NCBI GenBank assembly: GCA_012295275.1
Contig: CM022677.1
Coordinates: 1,174,647 to 1,238,646 of the forward strand
Reading direction: 5' to 3'
DNA length: 64,000 nt
Origin: Chrysomallon squamiferum
Lineage: Eukaryota > Mollusca > Gastropoda > Neomphalida > Peltospiridae
Under the pieces are notes generated by a model. The model was not told the origin of the DNA. It searched no databases and saw only the letters and a program-made list of their open reading frames with translations. Below, piece after piece: positions 23,030 through 53,921 of the stretch (positions are counted from its first letter, which is position 1; every line of letters begins with the position of its first letter). A program made the position numbers and the translations under genes.

Positions 23030-25278
23030 ACGTTCTCGGACTGTTTTCTAAGTATACTGGATGATTGGTGGAACTTACAAATGTAACTTTTTAATAATAA
23101 TGCATAATTTTACCAGTTTTAACTTTCTTGGTAGAAATTTTATTTATATTTTACGTGTGTAACTGTGGCTGCATTTTAGTTACTAATCCATGACTAAATT
23201 CAAAACAAAGTTTCAGTTTCACCAGGTCTTGTTTAAAATAATTGTGTTTTCTGCCTTTAAAGCAATAACTTCATAACACTGTATTTTTTTTTTCTCATAA
23301 ACTGAAAGGCTATAGTAATATTTTTAACTTACATAAATCATTTTTTAGTTAAATATACTTTTGTACGGAAATAAAGACACTGACCTTAAATGATTAAATG
23401 GATATATGATGTATTTGGAGACATTTTATTGATAGTATCTGATTCAGATATTTTAAGTTTAGTAACATATGTATTAAACTGTCTTTGTATGTGATTGAAA
23501 TATTATTGTTTATTGTAAAATTAACATAATTAAAATTTTTAAAGCTATTTTGATTGTTTAAATAATATCTATTTCTGATAGTTTTTCTGAACTACATACA
23601 CTAATTTTTTCTAATCCATAACTAATGATTTTAATGGCTTTTAATAAAACCCTGACATATAATTTTATATGATATATTATAAATTTCAACTATCATTTTT
23701 CAGTTACACGAAAATCATAATTCTGTGTATACCTTGTAAGTAGGGTATAACATGATAAAAAAAAAAAAAAATCATTTAAATATTTATTGCTTACAATAAT
23801 CATTATATTGAACCCATTTTCTAAATAAAGTCTTTTGTACCAGAATCTTGGGTTTTTGCATTTCAAGGTTTTTGGGAAGACTTTGCTCAGTAAACTTGTT
23901 TTTACATTCTCAGGATAATGATTTGTTACTTTAAGTTGTTAAACTTTCTTTTTGTTTTATATATTTTATTATCTTTTGAGCATGAAGTATTAAAATGTAT
24001 TTTAGTATAAAATAGTGCCTTTAATTTATGGAAGCTGAAAGTTTGTCAAGTATCTGTTTTAGGATAAACAGTGTATAAAGATGTCAATAATTTACAATAA
24101 TCATAGATAATAAAATGGATTTGTTATTACTTGGAGAATGTATATTAAATATTTGAATAAAGTTGGTATTTGTTCTCAATAATTTTGTCTCACAGCAATT
24201 GGTCATAGATTTGTTTTTCAGTTGATTACAGTATGCTTGTCTGTTACATGTTGAGGATCTGTGGTCTTCCAGCCGGTGCTGTGTTATAGTACATCAAAAG
24301 CTGTATTATTTTGCCTGTTAGAAGCTTACATGTAGCTATTGACAAGGAATCTTAGTGTCTGCAAGGCCAAACGATTTTAATGTGAAAAATGAATCATTTA
24401 ATTTAAAACAGACAAAACTGAACAACGTGTTGAATGTCTTTCCTGGTTTATTTACATGTATATGCAATCATTTTTATATACAGACACACTACAAAAACAA
24501 AAGTTCTTTCTTGCAATGTAATCGAATGGACTGTAAGATTTGTACAAAACCAAAACACTTGGCATGTGAGAGAAGTGATCAAGAAATGTATATCAACCAT
24601 GAGTGAGAACTGACAACATCAACACAACACAGGAAAAATGTCACTGACACGTACACATTTCTTGCTATAGACACAAAACAAGGAAAATTCAGACATGTTC
24701 AATGAGATACATGGTTGATTGTTATGTACAATGTAAGTCTGCAAGCCATGGTAAGGCTATGTTCATCAACATAATTATCTTGCTCAAATTTGGATCATGG
24801 AAGGAAAAGTTGATCTTTCCATCAATTTCTTCAATTGTAACAATGATTTAATTTTATTTCACAGGTAACTTAAATTTAATTAAGTTAAAATGATCAATAC
24901 AATTTTATTTCATTAAAAATTATATTTAAAAATAAAAAATAGTAATAATTTAAATAACAAATAATACTATTATTAATATCAATACATGTATAAGATTCTA
25001 ATATATTTGTACTAGTTATGTATTTTAAATTATTTTACCATCCATTCCAAATAAAAAACAAAAATGTAAAATTGAAATACAATTAAAAAAGATTTTGGCA
25101 TCAATGTGATTCTAAAATGAGGTCACCAGTTCTTAATAAATTAAAAACAAACCAATTGCTATGCTGAGGCAGTTACAAAATTTTCAGGATTTTTATTTTA
25201 AAAATTTTTTTTTTTTTTTCATGTAAAGGCCATTCTTCATTATTAATATTAAATGAAATCAAATATGTCTTAATTCCC

Positions 25279-25309
<31 letters not shown>

Positions 25310-28300
25310 GAAATTACTATGTTTTTATGCTCTAACATAATGTTAGGCATTAGAAGTAATTTAGAATACAGTTATGCACAATTGCTTTCTTCTGTGATAT
25401 GTGTAAAAAGATATTAGTGCTGAAATCTCTTCCAACACAAACTTCTATTAATTGACAATGCACGTAATGAAATGTTATAGTTGTTACAGGGTAAAATGGA
25501 GCTTTTCAGATGTTTTGTAACAGTATTATTTTATTGTCTTACTTCCAATGAGTGTCGAGTTTTGAAAAATAATCAGAAAGTACAAAGAATGTTACTAGAT
25601 TATTTATATTTGCTACCACAGCACTCTTCAAGAGAAGATAATCCACAAGACCAGCATTTGATTCTATTAACAACAGAAATTAAAGTGAAGATTATAAAAA
25701 AGAAAAAAAGATAATACTAAAATAAAATAAATTTAAGATAAATAACTCAATAAATCAATAAAAATAAGAAAAAAAAAAAAATCAAAAATCCTAATTAAAA
25801 TAAGTTTTAATGTTTATCAATCCCTGGATTTCAGTATGATTCAACATTAAAAAACATGAATTATTTAATCACTTTGTTAAATAAGCTAACATTAAGAAAA
25901 AAAAAAAAAAAGTCACTGTTTAAAAGGTGAACTGGTAGAAAATGGCTCCAAAAGAATGTTGACTAGTTTTGTGAGGTACCAAACCTACCCGTGCACTCAT
26001 CACTTCACTGATGTTAATATGTATTCTGTAACTGAAATTATATATGTAGCTTATTTAGAATTTTTAAAGAAAACTAAAATATCACCTTGCCTGACCAGAG
26101 ATAAAATACATTATTTTTGAGTAACTAATGGGTAAATAATATTGCAGACTCAATCTCAATATTCATTTAATTTATTACTCTACATTTCATAACAATTTAT
26201 GAAATGAAATACCTTTTTCTTTGATTTGTTTTATCCAAAGATTATGTGCAAAAAGGAAAATTTAAGATAATTTTGTTCTTGCCATCGAAATTACTTTTAT
26301 TTCTGTAACCAAAAAAAGTGAGTGTGATATAAACATTGTAACAGTTTTATCTCGATTTGTCACTTAACACAGTAATCAAATGTAACTGAATCACAGGGTG
26401 TGTTTATGAGATAATGGGAGAGTGATGCCATTCTGAAGAAAAACAATGGACGGTCTTTCCACCTGATTATATTTAAATTTTATCTTTACACAACACAAAA
26501 ACATGTAAAAATGTGAAGAATTACAAGCATAAAGACCAGATCAGAAAAAAAAAAAGAAAAAAAAAAAAAAAAAAAAAAAAAGTTTTCCAATCAAGGACAT
26601 TAATATAATCAATAAATACAAAAATGATGAATAAAATGATGAATATAATTGTGATGATGATGACAAAATAAATGTAAATGCAGTTTTTCTGAGATAATGA
26701 GTTGACAAAAACTGGAATTAAGTTTCTGTGACAACACATTCCATGAGACAATGTACCTGTCCCACTCTACTATATGCTTGATACTTCAACAGTACTAGTG
26801 TAACATCTGTGATTCACCGTAAAGAACAAAGAGTCAGAGAAATTTTATCCAACAGAAATTATTTTTTTAACCCATAAGACAAGCTTGAATTTGTAAGTAC
26901 TAGGTTGTCATAGAAACCAGTTTTCTTTCATTAAACAGAATGAAATCTTTAATACATTATACATATACAAATAAATGAAAATTAAAAATTTATTTAAAAA
27001 GAAGTAATTCTGTTTCTAATGAGTGACAGTATTAAAAAGTATTTTGTAGGGACAGCTATTAAAATTTGTAATTAAAAAAAATAATCTAAAAACTTAATTT
27101 TAAAAAAAAAATGTATAAAATTTCATTACAATTTTGCTCATTAAAACAGCCTAAAACTTCTTTAACAATAATAATATTAAGTGATAAAATGATATAAAAA
27201 TTAAATTAATGTTAATACTTTCATTTTCTTTCACTAATTAATTTATATTTGCTTTATCATTGTTAAAAAATAAATAAAAAAACATAATTAGTAGAGGATA
27301 AAACACAAACGGTTAATGTGATGAACATAAAAATATTTTTAAAAGCAATTATCTATGTACAGAATTAGTTTCTAAAATTTATAATGTCACAAATAAATAG
27401 CTGACAATGTATAAAAATGTTTCTAGTTAAACTTTGAAGAAACAACATAAATCATTATAAAATTTTAACAATGTGTCAGATTAAACATCCATGCTGTTTG
27501 CACATAACTTCATTTCTGGTTCTCTTTTACTAGACCAAACAAGAAGAGGTAGAAACTAGACCCAAAACAGTTATCACAATCAAGAGAAATGTCTAATTTC
27601 TGAACTTAATTTTTATGCACTTCATGTTTGCTGACTAACAGCATAAAAAAAAAAAAAAAATATATTAAATTCAAACTAAGTACATAAATGTGCATATGCA
27701 CTGAAGCCTTGTATGCAACTAAATAATAATAATGTAAAAATACTAAAAATAATTTTAAAAAATTAATTAAAAAAATAAAACAGAATTCAACAAAAATCTG
27801 CTTCTTTTTTTCTCTCACTTTTCAAATACAGATAAACAATTTTGTTTCAATAATTTTAAACCTGCAGTTTGTTAATAACTATTGCATTAAGCTTTCTTAA
27901 TATGTTAAATGTTTGATATGCCAAATACACACAAAACTTTTACACTAAAAAATAGAGAACAAGCAAATAATGACCAGTATGTGCATACAGACATGTCCAG
28001 ATCAAAATGTTTTGTAACCTGTGTAATATTTCAAAGTAGAGAGAAGAAGAAAAAGATAATGTAACTGTACGTATTTCTAAACCTGTTATTTATGAAAACA
28101 CTAGTTGCAGAGTTTACATTTTTGAGGTTGGAATAATTATCCCAATGTGTTAATTAATATAAATTAAATAACATTTGTAAATGTAAATCAATAAATACCC
28201 AATAATAAATTAATTTAAATTTTTTTTTTTTTTTTTAAATTTCATTGTATTTACATTATTACTGTTAGTTTTTATTATTATTATTAAGATTACAGTTATA

Positions 28301-31300
28301 ACAGTAATGATTTATTTTTTAATTTTCCTAAATATAAATAGTAATTTATCCCTTAAGAATTTTAAGTGCTAACCATGATGTAACCAGCAACAAGTATTAT
28401 AGTCCAGCACTTTGAAAAGTCACACGTTGATGGATTGGACAGCCTAGGTAGATATATATGTCAAAACAAACAATGCTTACTCCTATGAGGTACACATTCA
28501 TTACCAGCACAATAAAACATAACACAAATTGCCTGTAGCATGTTAATAAAACTATAAACAATTAAGAATGAATACCCGTATTGTTTTCGATTGAAGAAAT
28601 CACCACATATTAAAACACCAACCACAGTCATGAAGAAAAAAAAAAAAAAAAAAAAAATAATAAATAAAATAAATAAATAAAACATTATCTTGTAGTTAGT
28701 GATTCACAAATAAATACATCTAGCATGTCACACACAAAAAGCAACATTTAAAAACAAAACAAAAAAAACCCATAATAATAAAAAAATAAACATAAATATA
28801 TTTCTTTCAAAGAAGAAAACTAACTTGCATAAACAAAAGGTAAACAAAATTTCAAAATAAAGACAAGACTAATGAACTATGGTGTACAGTTACATTTAAT
28901 CTAGACTTGAGTAAGTGAGTGTTTTTAACAAGAACTAGCAGATAACATTTAAAAACTATTTTTAGGTACTGACAGCTAATTGAAAATTAAATAAAAAATA
29001 TTAATAAAACTGAAATAATATGTAAAAACTTTTATTAATGCTCTCACATTTTTTGTCAGTAAAATACATGCACTGCTACCTCTTCTTATCAAATAATAAT
29101 AATTATTTATAAAACTGAATTTCATTAGGTTTCTATCAAAGATGATTTGTACATTATTTATTAAACAATTTTCAAAAACTTTGTCATTTAACAATCTGGA
29201 ATATAGAAAAATGTAATTAAGGCAGAATCTTGTTCACGCTTTTAAAGTTCCTTTGAGCATTGCAGGTAATTTGAAAATAGAAAAAAAAAAAAAAAAAATA
29301 AAAAAAAAACAATGGATGAAGACAGCAATGGAATTTTCTTATTCTGATTATGATAATAATAGATGTTACACTTGTCACAAAATTTTTTTTTTTTTTAATG
29401 TTCACACTTTTCAGGAATCTTTTATTTCCACATTTAAATTGATTTGTGGGAAACATGCATGCATATTTTAACTTTTCTCAAAGATGTGATAGACTGGCTT
29501 AAGGGAGTTATTTTTAACACACACACTGGTCCATCTGTCTGCACTTTCAATGCACGGAAATAGTTCATGTATTTACGAGACAGAGATTCATATATGTAAA
29601 ATCTCATTTTTAATATGCATTAATAAAAAAAAAAAATGTGGGAGGCGCTTTGTTTCAGAAAAAAAAGAAGAAAGAAGTAATTTTTACTAGTCTTTGGGAA
29701 AAAACAAAACACCTCATCATCTGCGTAGGTTGGAATAGAAAAATATGAATCTCTCCATTTAGATAAAATAAAGTGATCTAGATTTTGAAATAAAAATAAA
29801 TAAAAAGAAGAAAAACTGACTGATTTAAAAATTCCTAAAATATTATATTTAATGACAAAAGATTTCAAAATTTTATCTTTATTACAACAGGGCTAAAAAT
29901 AATAATTATTAAAAAAACTGATTTGCTTGAAGCATCATTCAAAAATTCCTTGTATGTTTTAACATATTATCAGGTTTTATTTTTTATTCCATTATTTTTT
30001 TTTTTTTTTTTATAGATTTGTGAAATGCATAAATATGAACCATCATTTAACATGATTGACTTCTGTGTCATTTTGAGTGCATTTGACTTTGATTTTTGAC
30101 TGGACTTGTCAAAGTTTACAAACAAATGCATCCATCCACATACAAACAGACTCACCGAAACAAGAATGATAATAATAATTAAAAGATATGACTGTACATG
30201 ATGGATAGGTTTCCATTCTGATCCATATTGTGAAAGAAGTGCACTGCTTGAATTGTTTTTACAACAAAATATGTTTCTGTTTTGTTTCTTTTGTATATAT
30301 TCATATTTATTCATAATTTATCATTTTCAATTTTAAAAAATCAGTGCTGCAATAATCTTAAGAAGCAGAGCAAAACAATGAACTGACTTGTGACATCTTG
30401 AAAAACGAATGTTGTTTTCCTTTGGCCATCATCAGAACATGAAAACATTAACAGACATAAGAACAGGATTTATTTTTCACTTTCTTATAGAGATTCTTAA
30501 CATTTCTGTGGTTGCCACTCAAAACAAAATTAACTCTACACACTTTATTCTGCCCCTTGAGTCAAAAATAATTTTAACTGGAAAAGATTATTTAATTTTC
30601 TTTTTATTACCAAACTCATCTAAAATGAATAGAATTTCACTTCTTTCACCATCTTCAAATTAGAAATGTAAATTTCATCTCCTTGAACATTAAAATTGGA
30701 TATATACATTCCAATATTCTCCAAGTACTTGAAATTGGAAACAGTAGCTCTAACAACATGAAAAAGCTTTAGTTTTTTTATTCCAACTCAAGAAGCCAGG
30801 CTGTAGTCATAGATTAGTCCCAATCAAAGAAAAAATCAGTGCTGAAACATGGACAATGAAACTGAGTAAAATAAACTACTTTATGTGACAGAATATGAGT
30901 CCACATCCACTCAATAAATATTTATCCAAATACACTGAAAAATCTCCACATTCATTCAACAGTTAACAGAAGCACCAAATTTTAGTTTCTGGTCAACTAA
31001 TTCTTTAAATGAATACAGCAAAAATATCTGAAATTAAAATAAACTTCAATAGAAACAATTATAAAAACACTTAAAATCATTATATATATATATATATATA
31101 TATATATCAGCAACTAATTTTTTTGGAAAGATACAATAAAGAATAAGATATTTATTAAAAAAAAAGTAAACAAATAAAAATGAATGAAAAAAAAGAAGAA
31201 GTGAATAAAAAAAAAAAGAATATATAATAATAATAAAAAAATAAAAAAAAAATAAACAAAAAGAACAGTTTAAAACTGTATTAAAAAAAATCAGACTTAT

Positions 31301-31380
31301 TGTGCTAAGAAGACCAGAAACACAAATCTGTTGTTACTGATGAACATGGTTGGTTGTAGATGCTCACTTGCAAGCGTTTG
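23030..31380. other. Intergenic region: 3' flanks of HSCB and of the insulin receptor gene
   Basis: No coding sequence recognised over 8.3 kb. The left part should hold the HSCB 3' untranslated region and the right part that of the insulin receptor (minus). It has many poly-A/T runs (about 25285-25309, 26547-26580, 28636-28657, 30000-30013) and (TA)n at 31081-31107. Open frames at 24355-24606 and 25481-25714 were examined and not accepted as genes. Confidence 0.7.
23369..23374 (+). terminator. Candidate HSCB polyadenylation signal
   Basis: AATAAA about 340 bp after the HSCB stop codon. Several other AATAAA hexamers occur farther on (for example near 24160), so the used site is uncertain. Confidence 0.3.
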
Positions 31381-48772
<17,392 letters not shown>

Positions 48773-49295
48773 AACTAGCTGTTGTGATGAGCTTATCACA
48801 GAGACAATAAAATTAAAAAAATGTGGATTCGATTCGCTCCACCAAAGCCATCATCAGACATTAAAGACAATGGCTGTTACCCCACCAAGCAATATTCCTA
48901 AACGTCTAGATAAATGCATTTTAGGGTTGCCGACCAACCCATAACTTAAATAAACCCATTACAGGTAAATGCAATAAATGTATTACTAAACACACAAATT
49001 ATGATCAGAAGAAAATGTTTGCAGTCTTTGATTAGTACTGAGAACTAAATTTCCAGCGCATAGCCTTGAACTTCATTTCTCGAGTATTGACAAGACCAAA
49101 ATCATTATAGTATTAGATCCACTCGATGAAGAAAACGAGAGAACAGTACCAGTTGGTAATCTTGATGATGCAAAATATGTTTTAAATATATATCCAACAG
49201 AAGTCACTATATTAGTAAGATGAAGTAATAAAACAGGTCAAATACATGAGCTCATTTCACCATAGCGGAAAAACAGACGTAAACAACCTCTCGCT

Positions 49296-49303
49296 CTGAT
49301 TGG
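49296..49303 (-). promoter_or_regulatory. CCAAT box candidate for the insulin receptor promoter
   Basis: On minus the sequence reads GACCAATCAGAGCGAG, a full NF-Y-type CCAAT box, about 520 bp upstream of the receptor start codon. The surrounding CpGs suit a promoter. The transcription start is not known from sequence alone. Confidence 0.4.
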
Positions 49304-49672
49304 TCAATTCCTGGTAGAGCTATCTAGACAACGAAAGTCATTCTTATTATACAATCGCCATTGTTTATCTGTTTACGTGGCAGTATTTGGAAAATATAAT
49401 TTTTTAAAATGCATTGCAGTACAGAAAAAATATAAATAAAATTAGCCTAAAAAAATAAAAAATAAAAAAATGAAAGAAAGAAAGAAAGAAATAAGTTTCT
49501 AATTAAATATTTTTGTCACAATTCGAAACATAATATCGGTTAACTTTCAATATTACTTCTTTTTTGTTTGAAAACGTCGTATAGCTTATAGCAAACGTTA
49601 TGTTTTCCTGAAAACTGTACGTTACATATTTACAAAATACCCACGCACGAACAACAACAACAACAACAAAAA

Positions 49673-49717
<45 letters not shown>

Positions 49718-50370
49718 TAAAATAAAATAAAATAAATAATAATAATAATAATAAACAAAAAATAAATAAAAGATGAAAGATTAATATTGCCTTATTTTAT
49801 TTGGCAATAACATCAGCACCGAATTATATTTGAACTTAGCAAATAAAATTAATAATTTAGATAACAAAAAAAAAAGGACATTATATTCAATTGAGCGATA
49901 TTTAAAAGAAATTCTTAAAGTGAACAATTTATTTATTAACTGCATTTTCTAATGTACTTTCAAACAATTAATTTACAGAAGATGTCATATATAAAAATGT
50001 GAGTTCAGTTACTCGTAGTCCTCAAAAACAAGTCGTGAAATATTTTTTCTTTCTTTCTTTTTCAGTTGCTGTACTTTAAAAGAAAATTGCAGTAGATGAT
50101 AAAACCAGACGCCGAAGTTATTCCAAATTATATAATTAAACTATAGCGCAAGGGGAATATAGCATTAACCTCGCATAATTTAAATGCTACTGTTGATCGC
50201 AGATGTAAGTCTTACAGATTTTGAATATCGAAACATTTTTCTACGAAATTACGATACAGTTAATTGGTCTGTTCGATATATCACAACGAGTATCCCCAAA
50301 AGGACGCATTCAGAAGTATTGTAAAGTACTATGTTATTTATTTATTCTGTTTTATTAATTCGATTTTTGG

Positions 50371-50445
<75 letters not shown>
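50371..50445. repeat. Opposed (AAT)n-(ATT)n microsatellite
   Basis: About eleven AAT units join directly to about fourteen ATT units, so the locus is self-complementary and can fold back on itself. Confidence 0.9.
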
Positions 50446-50717
50446 GCTCCTGTATGATTTTAGAATTAGAAAATATTGAATACCTTGAATATCCGACATT
50501 CAGTTTAGACTTTAATTATTCCCTCTAGCGGAGGGATTAATTTAATATTTATACAGACTCAGACAAAATTACTTTAAGTTAGTATAATGATTAATTTACA
50601 ACAAAAAATATAGATTGTTTTGTCTTATTTAGTCTTTATATTCATAGATTATTTTCACTTAACAGCTAGTTTATATCGTTTTCGTGTTTCGTTACTTTAA
50701 CAGTGTTAATTATAATA

Positions 50718-50809
50718 AAATTTACTCTGTCCATTAAAATTTTTTATTCGGTAATGCAAATTTAACATTTGTGTCCCCTATTTAAAATTTACTCTGTCCA
50801 TTAAAATTT
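50718..50809. repeat. Direct repeat of 25 bp upstream of COX5A
   Basis: AAATTTACTCTGTCC followed by ATTAAAATTT occurs at 50718-50742 and again at 50785-50809. Confidence 0.8.
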
Positions 50810-50899
50810 ATAAATTGTAACTCTTAAACTAATCCGAAAATAGGTTCCGAAATCATCCGATGAGTTCCGAGTTTCAATTCAGAGAATTGTGGGATTTGT

Positions 50900-50907
50900 C
50901 TTCCGGT
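50900..50907 (-). promoter_or_regulatory. ETS/GABP (NRF-2) site candidate in the COX5A promoter
   Basis: CTTCCGGT on plus, that is ACCGGAAG on minus, 57 bp before the COX5A ATG. GABP/NRF-2 sites of this form control many nuclear genes for cytochrome oxidase subunits in animals. Function here is an inference. Confidence 0.45.
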
Positions 50908-50963
50908 TCTTGTCGATTTCCTCATTTCCTTTTGGTGGGAAGGTCACATTGCAACATTACAAA

Positions 50964-53552
50964 ATGTTTCGAGCTGTCCAGAGAGTATCCTCAGCGGTTC
51001 ACCACGTTGCCAGACAAACATTGCGGCAACGCCAACCACTAATAGGTAATTATATACATTATAATTCTATTCGTGAAATTATATTGTTAAAACAGAAATC
51101 AGAATTAATCGTCATTATCGTCTGATCGCAAATCATCCAAATGACGGTGAAATGTGAAACGTGACCGAAACTAATAATAAGAGAAAACATTATTTAACTC
51201 TTAAACTGTTATATCTAAACAACATCAATAATTTAAATAAGTTAAGTAATGATTTAAAGAATATTTTATTATACATATAAAAATATAGATTTTATAATGA
51301 AATACAAATTTATAATTGTGGAAATGTCCTTTGATGAAATGCTTAAATACAAGTTAAAATGTGATTTTATTTTTAGTCACATTTTAACTTGTATTTAAAG
51401 CATTTCATAAGTTATGGAATCAGATTATTAATGTCTTTAATTTGAACAAAGTATCATAGAAAAAATGACGAATCACGTACAAAAATAACAAAAATAATAA
51501 AATAAAGAAATACGAATTTAATTTAGTTGATTAATTCTAACAGAAATAAAATCATTTTATTTATTGAAAATAAATTAATTAAAAACTGATGTTCACATTT
51601 ATTAATGTTCCATCTTTCCTTTTTCTGATAATTAAGTAGTTTTCTATTTTATTATTTTAAAAACATTTATAATGAATTCATATTGATTGGTACAATGTTA
51701 TTGCAGCAGGTAATACCAACCTTTTAATGAATATGACTTTTAAAACTAAAACTATTATTTTCTATAATTCTGTAAATGAAAGGTCAAACATGCTATTGGT
51801 TGTAAAATGGAATTTAATGAAACCTGATCAAAATGACATTCACTTACATATGAACAAGGTCAAAATAAGTGAACAAAAGCTTTTTAAATTTTAATTTATC
51901 TGGGCTTCTTTTGAATATATTTTTAAAGAACAATATCAATGATTTATCAAGTTCAGAATGGAGGTCATGACAGAAACTGGATATGTTCAAGAATAATATA
52001 TTGTTCACCAAAAATATAATTTCCTAACTTAACCAGTGAAAATAATTTCACAATCAGTGACAGAGGAGTAATGATAATTTCAGAATCAGATGGGTACAGT
52101 GTTCTACTTAAGTATATTTTTGAATTAAATCTCTTGGAGATTGGACATAAATGCAGCTCATTTTCAACCTCATCACTTCACAGGAACAACTATTTTGATA
52201 CTATGAAAACATAAATTTAATTGTTAGTGCAAACTCTTGATCATTTGTTTTTCTTTGTGAAGATGTTTCCGTGTATGGTTAATTAAAATGTTTAATTGTA
52301 GCTGCTGTTGGTGTCAGATACAAGCACTCAGAAGAAGAATCTGATGCTGATTTTGACAACAGATATGAAGCCTACTTCAACCGACCCAACATTGACGGAT
52401 GGGAAGTGAGGAAAGCCATGAATGACTTACAGGTGACTTATTATTGTTAAATGTTTTCATCCAGTTAGATGCAGGCCACACTTTAAAACTTTATTTTGGA
52501 TAGGTGTATGACTTTGTTATAAGTAATAATGTAAAAACATGTTAAGTGTGAAATGTTTGAAAATGGTTATCTAATAATAAATGTATTTTTAAGTACTGCA
52601 TATAGTACCTACTTAGGATTATATTCTGATCAGAAATTGATTATGTTTCACTGTTTTATCTTTTTGTTGTTGTTTTATATATGGCAGGCCATAAATCATA
52701 AATGTTATTAGTAGGTGAATAGTTGTAATATGAAAGTGTTTGTTTAAAAGCTTTCATATTTGGGAAAAAACATATTAAAAGATAAATCATGTGATACTAA
52801 AATATTCTTTCAGGAATTGGAAAATATTGTTTGGAATGTGCTCTGTATTCAGAATTTTATCAATTTTTTTATTGCAGGGTTACGATTTGATTCCTGAACC
52901 CAAAATCATCATTGCTGCCTTGAAGGCATGTCGTCGTATCAACGACTATGCACTGGCTGTACGCTATTTGGAAGCTGTCAAGGTTTGTAACATTATTAAA
53001 CCAGATATCTTTTAACAGAAAGTATTTATCAGATATCCCTTAGATTTTTGAAAAAAACCTCTCAATTTGTGCCATCTCCAGATGTAGTGTATTTTGTTTT
53101 CAGCTGTTTTAAAATAAAAATAATTAAAATTGTTCTTTGCATTGTAGATGTTTTTATTATTTTTAACTTACCATACCCATAATACAATACTGATTGTTTA
53201 ATTTAAAAAAAAAACTTTTTGAAATATTTAGATTGACTGTTTATAAAGATGATTAAATGGTTTATATTAATTATAATCTTCTTTTAATTTTATTGGTATT
53301 GATTTTTCATCTGCTCCATCAAGCACATGGATACTTGTCTTAAATTTTCTTTTGCATATTTATCTGACATACACAAACTGCTATAAAATAAAATCTCTGA
53401 TTCAGGACAAGTGTGGTAACCGTGTACAGGAAATCTGGCCATATCTTCACCAAGAGTTGAAACCCACCCTGGATGAACTCGGCATTCTGACCCCTGATGA
53501 AATGGGCTACGACAAACCCGAACTCGCTTTGAAAGACGTGTACTCCATGTAG
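50964..53552 (+). CDS. COX5A: COX5A, cytochrome c oxidase subunit 5A, mitochondrial
   Basis: Four coding exons, 50964-51045, 52302-52432, 52878-52982 and 53406-53552, join in frame to 154 residues, close to the usual 150. The first about 40 residues ([19 protein letters not shown] and on) are arginine-rich without acids, a mitochondrial presequence. The mature part begins near [20 protein letters not shown] and carries the family signatures [33 protein letters not shown] and [17 protein letters not shown], ending [22 protein letters not shown]5A is a nuclear-encoded matrix-side subunit of respiratory complex IV. The ATG is preceded by a suitable ACAAA context. The gene probably has a further intron in its 3' untranslated region (53562-53921). 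Confidence 0.97.
51335..51407. repeat. Near-perfect hairpin in COX5A intron 1
   Basis: The left arm (51335-51364, beginning TGAAATGCTTAAATAC) and the right arm (51377-51407) are complementary over 30 bp except one extra base, around a 12-base loop. It could be a fold-back element or a hairpin RNA precursor. Confidence 0.85.
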
Positions 53553-53561
53553 CTTTTAAAG

Positions 53562-53921
53562 GTATTGTATACAGCTATTTAGAGGTTTTCATCTCATATT
53601 TACTGAGATTTAAAACTTATAATTTCTCAATGTCTTGTGCAAGAATATAATGTTAACATCATATAAAGTTGTGAACCATTTGATAATATTTGGATAGTAA
53701 AATTTACAGCTAAGGCCTAATTTATTTATTTATGGTTTTGTTAAGATAATACATTTTTTAAAAATATTTTTGTTAATGGTTTGGTAAGATGATAAGTTTT
53801 TGTAAAATATTCTTAGCATTACAGAATTTGAACTCACCTGGTTAAATTGAATCTGTAAAGACCATACCCACTTGTTATTTCTTTAAATGATTATATATAT
53901 TTTTTTTTTACATTGTTTCAG
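53562..53921 (+). other. Probable intron in the COX5A 3' untranslated region
   Basis: Nine bases after the stop codon the sequence AAAG/GTATTG could act as a donor, and TTTTTTTTTACATTGTTTCAG/G at 53921 is a strong acceptor. Downstream sequence to about 54385 would be the last untranslated exon. Confidence 0.45.

Larger units (their letters stand above)
48773..50963. promoter_or_regulatory. Divergent intergenic region between the insulin receptor and COX5A
   Basis: The two start codons lie 2.2 kb apart and point away from each other. The insulin receptor 5' untranslated region should occupy the left part. The middle is low-complexity: (AAT)n at 49677-49712 and the opposed AAT/ATT block at 50371-50445. 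The right edge is CpG-bearing and holds the COX5A promoter. Confidence 0.55.

Noticed and set aside
24355-24606. 83-residue open frame with several cysteines
   Set aside because: No acceptable ATG, no recognised domain, and it sits where the HSCB 3' flank is expected; kept as non-coding.
25481-25714. 77-residue plus-strand open frame
   Set aside because: Ends in a Lys-rich poly-A artefact, no family resemblance, no splice context.
48773-48799. Upstream extension of the insulin receptor start
   Set aside because: The extension begins with GTG; the first ATG (48772-48770) directly precedes a good signal peptide and was preferred.
50860-51042. Out-of-frame upstream open frame overlapping the COX5A start
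   Set aside because: It begins before the ETS-type promoter motif, so it is probably not on the mRNA; it could only matter if transcription starts upstream of 50860.
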